Below, in pieces: positions 37,501-49,500 of a stretch of DNA of 64,000 bases. The translations under genes were made by a program, and so were the position numbers. The notes under the pieces were generated by a model that saw nothing but the letters and a program-made list of their open reading frames with translations, had not been told where the DNA came from and did no database searches. Location of the stretch: the NCBI GenBank assembly GCA_012932295.1, contig JAAONU010000014.1, forward strand, positions 37,169,977-37,233,976, read 5' to 3'. Origin of the DNA: Cyclina sinensis. Lineage: Eukaryota > Mollusca > Bivalvia > Venerida > Veneridae. Numbering within the stretch: the stretch's first letter is position 1; each line of letters begins with the position of its first letter.

Positions 37501-40500
37501 TGTTCGCTGAAATTGAGATCAACTATGATGGTGAAAGTGAGAATAGTGAGAGCTTCTCTATCCATTTGTCACAGGACCGTAACATGATCGCTGAAGTTCA
37601 TGTACGTAAACTTAAAATTAATTTCTTTCAAATGTAATAGTTATTAATTGAAGTATTTTAATGACCTATAATATTTTTAGTATCGGCAAATGTTAGCAAT
37701 TTTGCCTCTTAAAAAAAATTATCACTTTCTTGTGTTAAAAAGTTACTGGATATTCTAGGCAAAATAATTGCCCATTGACAAGACACAGCCAAATAACTTG
37801 CATTTGGTTCTAAATAAAAAGTGTGTGGTTTGAAGCTGTAAACAACATAGTATTTGTACAAGGAAAGCTTCTGCTGTAAATATGATGCAGCAACTGGTGT
37901 TTTTGGGGGGGATGGTTGCTTGGTACAGTCTGTTGCTAAAGAATGCTACACATGTTAGCCTAGAAAATAGCTTATTTGTGACTTAATGGAGTAAGAGTGA
38001 TAACCTAGACAGCATAATAGATCATCTTCTGTGTTCAGCAATTTAATTTTTTGTGGCAATCTGCATTTACAGCATAACAGTCGAGCTACTGTTTATATAG
38101 AAGAGAACAGTAAGTTTGCTGATGTCATATTTCCTGTGCCGCCATTGGTTGTTTCACTCAGGGATTTAGATAGGGTTGAAAGGGCCATGAACTTGAGACC
38201 CATCAATGGATATCCTCTGATCTGTATCTCGGTAAGTTTATCACAGTATATTCAGTTTCTGTGTGCTGTCTCAGTTCCAGCTCTATGGTCCAGTGGTTAA
38301 CACCATTGACTTGTAATGACTAAACCACTTACTGGTTGAAGGTCATGGGTTCATGACCTTGACCATTTCTGTGAGAAACTTTGCAGGTAGAGGGCATTAA
38401 ACTCCGCTACACCTTAAGCTAGATTTAATAAAGATTCTGCTCTCTTTGACTTCCAGTTTTGACAACTTAAATTTCATTACTTCTTTCTGCCTAAGAAGGA
38501 GTCTACATGTCAGATATTAAAAAATGTGAACACTGACATGCATTGTGACCTCCACTTTAATTGGGTAATAATTTCTTCACCCAATAAAAATCTATGACAT
38601 ACAATAAAGGCTTGGTGTAATTTGCAGAGAAAGTAACAGGTAAAATCATACCTTTTTCTATATGTTCATATGTTTCAGTCTTGAAAACAGTAGATTTGGG
38701 ACTACAGTCAGTAGACCCAGTAGGTGTATTGAAATACTGGTAGATTTTATCTACTGGCAGTAGAGTTCACATGCAACAGTTTGATTTAAGAATCTGTTCT
38801 TGTTTCAGAAATGACAAAAGAAGTCATTCATTTAAACTAAAAGCTATGTATTAAGTTAGACATTATTTTTGTAAAATTTTTGTTTTATATTAAATGCAGG
38901 AAAATCTTACTGTCACTACACATTATTTCCAGCCTTGCAGTCCAAAGCATCCCAAATATCCAGAGATCAGACAGATGTGTACTGATATAGATGACACCTT
39001 GACGAAGTACCGCTGGCAAGTGGGACCGCCACAAGACTCAAATGGTGTGGCAATAACTTTGAGAGATCTCGAGACCAACACAGCATTTACCTCTACACGT
39101 CATATAACACTTGAGAGCATCTATTTTACTGGAGGTTTGTATGAGACTATGTCTTCAGAAAACTGAGCTGTTTGTTATAAACAATAGCTTCTTAATGCGA
39201 AACAAAGTTGATACATGGAAATTACATTACAAATTTCAGAATCTGCTGGTTTAGATGAAACATTATTCGAATATTCTAGTTTTTGTCCTTTCATACCTAG
39301 GTATCAACCATTAAAGTGTAATTCCTGAGCTATGAAGACATACAGTAAAAAACTGTTTTCTTTTATTTTAAGAATGATGAGTTTATCTCTCATAATTTTA
39401 ATTTTCAGGCAGTAGATTACGATGCTTCGCGAGGGCTGTGAATGGTGCAGGTGAACCAGGGAGGGAGGTAGGGAGCCCAGTTGTGACTGTAGATAAGGGA
39501 GAAGGAATGTGCCCCCCAAGGTCACTAGGTACTGTAGGGGCAGCCCCTTTTACTGCTAGGCTCAGGTATACAGGTATGGTCATGATGTTGTTGTTTTTTT
39601 TCTCTGTTGTATTCTCTGCTTCAAGTATTTTCCAACCAGACATGTTGTTGAAGTAGGTTGCCAGCCTTTGTGATGGAAAAACATTGAAAGTGCATTATAA
39701 GAAACGAAAATAAACTGAATCCAACATGTCATTGCCTTAGCAAAACTGAAATTAATTCGAGACTGTTTCTTATCTGTTTCCAAGTGCAGCAAATTGTAAT
39801 GCAAAATAAAGAACCTGATTGACATGCTTTCAAGATGCTTTTGTCTTCTTGTTTTATTGTGTTGGAGAAACTCCATTTCGTTTGAGAATGTCCTGTTTGC
39901 ATCAAGTAGAAGACACAATTTGGCTGGCAGTTATTGCATTATTCGATACTGATTGAAAAGTAACAGTCAAGTTATTCTCGAAATAACAATGAAAAATCTT
40001 GTAATGTCCTAAGTTGGCAAACAGAAGGTATGTGTTCTGCTATGTGTTCCACTTCAACAGCCATTCCCTTTCATATTTTTCAAGAAGTGCTGTCTGTAGT
40101 CAGGACAAAACAAGTAGTATTGAGCTGAATTAATGTTTCCTTTGACATGTTGTAAATTCTTCTGTAGGTACAGATGATGAGAGTCATCCAAACACAGTTC
40201 GTCTGACCATTCAGATTCCGCACACTGATGGTTTACTTCCTATCATATCCACCAGACGACTGTCAAACTTCCAGTTTGCATTGAGCAGAGATGCTTATCG
40301 TTTAGAACATCAGTGTTCAAACCTTCTTGATATTGATGAGAGGTCAACACAATATGGCTTCATCACAAATGGAACAAGAAAGTCAAAGTACATCGACGAT
40401 TCAGAACCGTATGAACTAGATGCAAAATTACGACCCGAAGCAACACTAAGATTTTACAAGTAAAATGTTTTGTTTTATTTTTCTTCAACCAAGGACTTAA

Positions 40501-43500
40501 TGGCTTTATGTATGAGTCATACAGGCATTTATACAGATTGATTATTGCTCTTTCAGAGTAATTTACTCTTTCCAAGTATAATTAGTGTCAAGAAAGCCTG
40601 CAAATAGAAAAGCATGTAAATATGAATTACCGATACTTTGTAAATTATTTGCAAATTTGATTTGTTTAAAAATACTTAATGTTTTGAGAACATGTTGAAA
40701 TGTTTTGAGAACATGTTGAAAATGTTTACTCAATGCAGACATTTCCAGCTGCAAAGTTTTATAAAGTGTGTAGTTTTACAGTTAATTGGCTCTGAGATTC
40801 TTCAATGAATTTTGTCAGTGTTATTAGGGACAAAAAAAATTAAAGCAAGTTGATTGTATGACAATTTATACCCTGTCTAAATTAGAACCAGTTTTGTTAA
40901 TTATGTTTGTACTAATACTTAACACTGTGTTTAATGCATATTGTCATTTCCTGGTTTTTGCCTCCCCGATAAAGTAGAAATGCTTCTGTCCAAATTGTAC
41001 ATAGGGGCCTTTTCCTTAAAAGAATATTGTAAGGTATTTAAGACATGTTCTTTATTTAGAACCAGTAAGTTGTTTATTTCAGAAATCTGGACCTTGAATC
41101 CTGTGTTTGGACATTTGAGTCATACTTTGACATGTCAGAACTCATTCACCCCTGCAAGGGTGTGGTACAGACAGATGCACAGGTAAGACACTCTGTGTAG
41201 TTCATGCTTGCTCACTTTACCTTTTTCATTGTTGTTAGTATATTTAATAACTTAGGTTCCTTTCATATGACCTTGATTTAATTGAAAGGTCATTTACAAA
41301 GGTCAAGGACTTCTGTATCTAAAAAAGAGGTCAAGATTACTTTTTACAAGGTAGCATATGGACTGGATATAAAATTGTTACTTATGCTAGCATGAAGAAA
41401 CTGTATAAAGAAAATTAATCACATTTTCTTTCTGAACTTTGTCAAGCAGAATTTGTTCCCTTGTATTTTTTCCTGTAGCATTACTCAGTAGAGATATTGA
41501 AATAACAGTAAAGGTATTTTAACTAACAAACACTGAAGACTTTATCACATTAAAACATCTATTTTTCAAAAATTGTTAATTTGTACAACTGTGATTTAAG
41601 TTCTATTTATTTTTCCATTTTCTATTTATTTTTCAGTTTTATAACAGTAACACTACCGAAGTTTGTGAACTAGTTTATTACCCTTTGTTGTCATGCATGC
41701 ATAGTTAACATGGAAAATTCTCTTTCAGTTTGTTACTAATCACCCAAAAATTTCACTTTTCAGTGTTTCTCAAGCATTTTGTTGGTAATATATGTAAAGC
41801 TAAAGCTAAGAAATGTAGATTAGAAAAAACGTAAGTTGATAATACAAGTTAATTTTGAAATAGATAATGTATGTTCAGATTAATGTCTGTGGTTGTTTGT
41901 TCAAATTCAAATGGGTTTGAGAGTCTAAAGTTACTTGTCATATTTCACACCTTTTGGAGTATTGGTTTGAAGCCATTGTCTTCAAGCATGACAATTATAA
42001 GATACAAGATTGCTTTTCCAAAGCGTTGTCAGATAACGAGTATAAATTGTCCTCTGTGCTTGAGAAATATTGATGCATGTTGTATCTATTGTAATATTCT
42101 GATACTTTGAGAAGGAAAATTAATTAAACCAAAGATTTAAAAGGGTAGAAACTGACTGCCTTCTCCGGCATGTATTTAGCTACATGGACACTGATTTTCA
42201 CCGTGAATCAGATTACAACATAACTTCAGAAACATATCTCAGAGTTTTGGCTCTCACAATAGAATTATAGATAAGTGTTCCATAATTTTATTTTATTTTA
42301 TTTTTTTGTCGTTTTTTTGTGTGTGCGTATTCTAGGTTTTAAAAATTAATAAAATCTGAAGTCTGACTACAAGAAGTTAACATCTTTTACGAAAAATGAA
42401 TTGAAAATGAGTGCCCATGACTTGTCCTGTATATTTTCTCTTATCCTGTGATTTATTATTTTGCATGTTGTCAAATTTTCTCTTTATACTAAACTGAAAT
42501 TTACACCTATTTCTTTTAACAGGTATTTAAATATCCCAGATGTCCATATACATTTTCCCTGTTACAAGCTGTGGTTACACACAACTAAATTGATAATCCT
42601 ACATACCTAAATTTGTTACTATCATAAAGATAACGAAAAAATCATAACTCCGTAAATTATTGATTGTTAAATTAACTATGAAACCTTTATAAAGGGTGAC
42701 TGGGGCACAGTTTCAGAGGAAGCACTCAAAATTCAAGGTGAAATGTTAGTGCAGGTGACATGAATTGAAATTATAGTCTTTGGAAAATCAAAGAAAGAAT
42801 TTATTCCCAGATTCATTATGTTGGTACTTGAATACAAACCTCCACAAATGGTTCACAGATAAATAAAATGTTAAATAAAAAAACATTAAAAAGTCATTAA
42901 ATTGTAACACTCCTTGCAAGAAAAGACAGAGTGATATATCCCTGTCTCTGTTATATGGATAGGAAGCTGAAGTTTTATCTTGTTTGGCCTTTTTGCCTTT
43001 TTTCTGTTGCATTTTAAAGAACATAAATTGCATTAAGTTTTATTTTGAAAGAATTAGTTATGAAGCTTTTGCAGTGTTGCTTTTTATTGTTTAAGTGCAA
43101 AATGTCTGCAGTATTAAAAAATCCACATATTAAGATTTAAACAAATTTCAACACATTAGAATTTTTCATTTATTATTTTTTTTTTTTTACAGATATAGAG
43201 ATAAATGTTATAACTAGGTCTTTTATTTCTGCTGAAGTATTGAAAGTATTCATAAATATTTTATCTAAAATTTCCAAGGTATTTGACAATTCTTACAAGT
43301 TGATTAGAGTTCTGTCTCTTTATCTGCAATTCATCTTCAGGGTTTTTTAGCTCACCTGAGCATGCTCATGTGAGCTTTTAGGATCCTTGATTGTCCGGCG
43401 TCCGTCCGTCCGTCGTCCACAATTCATTCAAACGACATCTCCTCTGAAACCACTGGGCAAATTTTAATGAAACTTGCCTAGAATGTTCCTTGCATGAAGC

Positions 43501-46500
43501 TCTACCAAGTTTGTTCAAATGGTTCCGGTCCATTGCATTTCTGGGTCACAGGAGCTAAAAACAGATTTTAAAAGTTGGATCTTTAAAAATCTTCTTGTCA
43601 GAAACCACAAGGCCTGGAGCTTTGATATTTGGTATAAAGCATCATCTAGTGGACCTCTGCCAAGTTTGTTCAAATTATGATCCTGGGGTCAAAAATGGCC
43701 CCGCCCCAGGGGTAACTTGTTTTACATAGAGTTATATAGGAAAAACTTTAAAAATCTTCTTGTCAGAAACCGTAAGGCATAGAGCTAAGATATTTGGTGT
43801 GCAGCATTGTCTAGTGGACCTCTACCAAGTTTGTTCAAATCATGGCCTCTGGGTCAAAAATGGCCCCGCCCCAGGGGTAACTTGTTTTACATAGAGTTAT
43901 ATAGGAAAAACTTTAAAAATCTTCTTGTCGGAAACCATAAGGCATAGAGCTTAGATATTTGGTGTGTAGCATTGTCTAGTGGACCTCTACCAAGTTTGTT
44001 CAAATCATGGCCTCTGGGTCAAAAATGGCCCCGCCCAGGGGGTAACTAGTTTTACATAGAGTTATATAGGAAAAACTTTAAAACTCTTCTTATGAGATAC
44101 CGTAAGGCATAGAGCTTAGATATTTGGTATGTAGCATTGTCTAGTGGACCTCTACCAAGTTTGTTCAAATCATGGCCTCTGGGTCAAATTTGGCCCCACC
44201 CTGGGGTCATTGGTTTTACATAGGCTTATATAGGAAAAACTTTGAAAATCTTCTTGTCTGAAACCACAAGGCCCTGAGCCTTAAGATTTGGTGTGTAGCA
44301 TTGTCTAGTGGACCTCTACCAAGTTTGTTCAAATTATACCCCTGGGGTCAAATTTGGCCCCAACCCGGGGTCATTGGTTTTACATAGGCTTATATAGCGA
44401 TAACTTTGAAAATCTTCTTGTAGAAAGAGAAGTAACATTTTTAGTCCAAATAATCTGGAAATTTGTCAGACAGGTTGTTTCTATGATTTCAAGCTCAAGT
44501 TCGAATACAGGCCATCTTGGTTCAAAAACTAGGTCACAGAGCCCAAAAATAGAAAAATCTTGTTAACACTCTAGAGGTTACATTTTCTGTCAAAATATCC
44601 CAGAAATTTGTCAAAAAGGTTGTTTTGATGATTTTTAGCTCAAGTTCAAAATTGGGTCATCTGGGGTCAAAAACTAGGTCACAGAGCTCAAATATGGAAA
44701 AACCTTGTAAACGCTCAAGAGGTAACATTTTCAGTCCAAATAACCAGGAATCTGTCAGAAAGGTTGTTTCAATGATTTCTAGGTTAAATTTGAATATGGG
44801 TCATCTGAAATCAAAAACTAGGTCACAGAGCCCAAAAATAGAAAAAAACTTGTTAACATTCAAGAAGCTACTTTTCAGTCCAAATATTCTCCAAATTTGT
44901 CAGAAAAAATGTTTTAATGATTTCTAGCTCAGATTCGAATAAAGGTCATCTGGGGTCAAAAACTAGGTCACAGACCCCAAATATGGAAAAACCTTGTTAA
45001 CACGCATTGAGGTAACATTTTCAGTTCAAATAACCTTGAAATTTGTCAGAAAGATTGTTTTAATGATTTCTAGCTCAATTTTGAATATGGGTTATCTGGG
45101 GTCAAGAACTAGAACACAGGGCCAAAAAGTAGAAAATCCTTGTTAATGTTCAAGAGGTTACATTTTCAGTCCAAATGTCCTTAAAATTTGTCAGAAAGGT
45201 TGTTTCAATGATTTCTAGCCCAGATTAGGATATGGTTCATCTGGGATCAAAAACTAGGTCACAGAGCCCTAAAATTTTAAAACCATTTTAACTATCCAGA
45301 GGTTAGTCAGTTTCAGTCCAGATATCCTGGAAATTTGTCAGACAGGTTGTTTTGATGATTTCTAGCTCAAGTACTAATATGGGTCATCTTTGGTCAAAAA
45401 CTAGGTCACAGAGCCCAGATATGGAAAAACCTTGTTAACACTCAAGAGTTAAGATTGTAATTCCAAATAACCTGAAAATTTGTCAGAAAGGTTGCTTCTA
45501 TGATTTCCAGCTCAACTTTGAATATGGGTCATCTGGATTAAAAAACTAGGTCACAGAGCCTAAATATCGAAAAAACTTTGTAAACACTCTGAGGCTACAT
45601 TTTTAGTCCAGATGTCCTGGAAATTTGTCAGAAAGGTTGTTTTAATGATTTCAAGCTGAGGTTTGGATATGGATCATCTGGGGTCAAAAACTAGGTCACA
45701 GAGCCCAAATATGGAAAAACCTTGTTAACACTCTAAAGGCTACACTTTCAGTCCAAATAACCTTGAAATTTGTCAGAAAGATTGTTTCAATAATTTCTAG
45801 GTCAAGTTCGAATATGGGTCATCTGGGGTCAATTAACCAGGTCCATAGCAACTTTGTTAAAAGCAGTCATATTCAGGTGAGCGATATAGGGCCATCATGG
45901 CCCTCTTGTTAACATTAAGAATGTTCATAGGATTTACTTTGATCGGTTAAATGGAATTTTTATTTTCTTTTTCAGATATTAAACATCAGACAGTCCTACA
46001 TATCCCTCAAGGTACCTCTGTATGTGTCGTATGTTTACTTCGCACCACAGTTGTCCTCCAGGTGGCGTAACTTTGACCTGAACACGGAACTTAGACTAAA
46101 GTTTGTCTACAATACCGCAGTCTTGTGGCAAGATGGGATAACCACCTTGCAGGAAGAAAAAGATGTACAAGGTTAGCTCCCTTTACAAATGAAAACCCGC
46201 AAATTCAGTGAAATATTTTGACTGACAATGAAATGTTCTGGTTTATTTCTTAGCTTTTTAGTACACTTCACAGTTTACTGAATAATGTTTTGACTTAGAA
46301 GATCAAACTTGGTAGAAAGTTTTAGAATACCTGAAAGATAATCCTTAAAAACTTGGCAGCCAGAGGATCATTGGTGAAGTATCAGTGGATTGTAAATTGA
46401 AAATGGTGTTGGTGAAGGAAAAATTCTTCAGTTTTAATCACTTTGTTGTAGTTTCAAAAGTGTATAAATTCAAAATAGCTGCATCATAAAATGTCATACC

Positions 46501-49500
46501 TAAGAAATACAAGATTAGTTTGCCAGTTTAAATTGTATAAGAAAAGTATTTTAGTCAAATGTAAATAGGTTTGCAATATACAGTATTCACACAGATGATC
46601 ATCTTGTTAGGAAGTTTGTGTACTGTAGATATAACGGATCTGACATGAGTTTTCATTTCATATAAATTATTATTAAACAAGTTCAGGAATAACATATCAA
46701 GCAAGCCTCTGGTTATTCCTGGACGAGCAGAAAAAAAAAGTTTATATGAAATGTTAATGAGTGTCAGATTCTTTTTAACACATGACCAAAACAACTGTAA
46801 ATGGGTCTTACTGTAGCTATACTTACTTGAAATGTACTGAAAAAAAACTGTTACAAAACATCCGCCAAGAATGAAAATGAATTTAAAAAAATCATTTGAA
46901 GCAAGAAGTTAATGCGTAATATATTGTTAGCTGTTATACTAGACGTGTGTAATATAAAAAAATATGTAACCGTTATATTGTATTACAAACAACATCTGTC
47001 ATGTGATAAAAGTATATACTCATGCAACTATAGATTTGTTTTCACATGTGCAAGATTATATCTTGTTCATTTCCAGGTCATTTATACCCAACAAGCATGA
47101 GGATAGAAGAAGATGGTAAACTAGTGGTCACTTTCAGGACTCAAGCAAATTTCAAGGGACAGTTCATTCCACAAAGAATGGGTAAGCATTAATGGAATTC
47201 TTATAAGTTTTAATGGCGTAGAGATTATTGCTGTTAGGGATTTTACTAAAAATAATATCAACTTTTCAGTATGTACAGATTTTAGAAGGTTTATTTGCTT
47301 TAGGGCCATCCAGTAGTGCATCCTTCAACTTTCTTGTCAGTCAGTGCATATGAGAAATTAAAAAGAAAAATATTTCACTAGCCGTTTTCAGAAATATATA
47401 CAACCTGTGTGAATACTGCTGTCAAAGTTTCAGTCAACCGTCATTAATTTCAGGAACAGATGTATTTTCTTCTGTGCTGTTACCACAGCAACCAGAGCTT
47501 GGTTTCACCTTGAACTTGATACGTAGTGATTCAACTTATGATCAGCCTGAACAACTATGGGAATTTATTTCAAACAAAGCAGTAAGTTTAAATGACATTA
47601 ATTTTCTCAGCCATTAGACCAGCTCATACTTTTCCTGTGTCTGAATAAACTGATAGTTTGTGTAACAATCCAAAAGAGTGAAAGGTCTTGAATAAATGCA
47701 TTATTTGTTTGATAATCTTTTAAAACTTTCAGCATTTTTTGTTCAAGTAGCTGAAAGTGGAAAAAAAACAGATTTTAGTTCAACTTATTTATTTGCACTG
47801 TAGTTGACTCAGATTCATGCAGTTCATACTAACTGCTCTAAATAAATGCTTCCTCAAGTGCTGATCAGAAGTCTCACTGAAAGGGGAGTGTTAAAATCCA
47901 GTCAGATTTCACAGATGAGCATACCACCAGACCAGTGACCTTCACATTAGCTGTGTAATGCTTTACCACTTCATCAGTATCCCTATCTTCAAGTGAAGAA
48001 AATATTTTTGGAAAATAAAGATAAAAGTAAAGTAAAATAATTTGTAGTAGTTAAACTAAGTCAGACATTTTATTTTCTGTTCACAGCTTCAGGACTTCTC
48101 TGGTGACTATGAGATACGTCTCATACCTTGCTTTGTGACTTCCACCCAACGTTACTCTTTACCATTGGAGTGTTCTCCTGGTGACCCTATGACCTTTGAC
48201 CTTCCGATTAGATTCCAGCAAGTGAGTGACCCAGTGCCAGCCAAGTTTAGTCTGAACACAGAGTTCCATCTTGTACGTAAGAAGGATCTCTGGTTAGCAG
48301 ACAATCTACAGGGGCTGGCTCCAAGAGAGGAGGACATGGCATTTGCTCCAGGTAAACAGAAGCAAATTATCTAACCTGTTTCTGCCAAGTTCTCTAAATG
48401 GACTTATCAGTATTTTACCTTGGTCAGTGCCATTTACTAGTTCTAGGGGCTGTAGGTGAAGGTCATTGACCTACTTTTAGAACAAGCTAGATCTGTGGCT
48501 TAGGAATTTATACAATTCAGTTTAGACTTCTGTATATAGCAGAAGAATGTTAAGCTAAAAAATTAACGTGTTAATAGGAAATCATTGTAAATCAGTAAAT
48601 ATATGTATGCCCAGTTGTACAATAATATTTTGGCCCTATCAGGGCTGGCAAAATTTCTCCATGGTAATTGATCTCAGGCAATGCGTTTATAGGTCATCTG
48701 TTCCTCACCTCTAAAGCAAGTGAGGAAGTAGTCAGTCACTTGTGGAGAAATTGGTTAGTAAACTGGTTGGATACCCAGGAACACTTGTTAAGTGGACAGA
48801 CTGCCTGGATATGACCACAGCTGTTAGAACTGGCATTAAACCCCAATAAACCAAACCAAACACTAATGTTTTGGCAAAATAAGTTGAAAAAGTTGTTCAT
48901 GAATTAGACGCTTTTCCTCCTTACCTTGCTATCTAATTTTCAGGAGATACTATTTATGGAAGAGTGAATGTTGATCCTGTACAGTCGCTAGGCAACCAGT
49001 TTGTCCTTGACATAGAGAAAGTGTTCTTGTGTTCTGGTAAAGATGGCTACATTCCAAGATATGATCCAGACAATGGAGAATATGGATGTGTTGGTGAATC
49101 AGACAATCTTGACACCGTTTACAGAATTATTGTATGTACTTTGCTTATAGAATTGTCCACAAATTTTTAGCTGTATGTTGCATTTTTAGATAAATGTAGT
49201 TAATATAAACTGTGATCCAGTTTATGGGGTTATGAATCAGATGAGAACATTTTACATGAACAATGTATCTTTGCTGATAAAAGTGAAAGTTCTGTCGAAG
49301 ATATAAGCTCAAAGAACTTACTGTAATACCTGAGTGAAATGAATAGAATAGAAGATTCAGACACAAGTATACAACATAAACTTCGTGTATGTTGCATGCT
49401 TTACTAGGAGGAATTGTACACATTCATAATGGGTTTGACTCATTTGCTGTATTGTGATATTTTTATTTTGTCTTACAGGATGCCGATGCACCCTACACTG

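Noticed and set aside
39398..39656. Antisense frame opposite FREM exon 14
   Set aside because: Shadow of a well-conserved exon on the other strand.
47870..47975. Minus-strand tRNA-like segment in FREM intron 19
   Set aside because: A weak A-box-like AAGTGGTAAAGC but no convincing B box.
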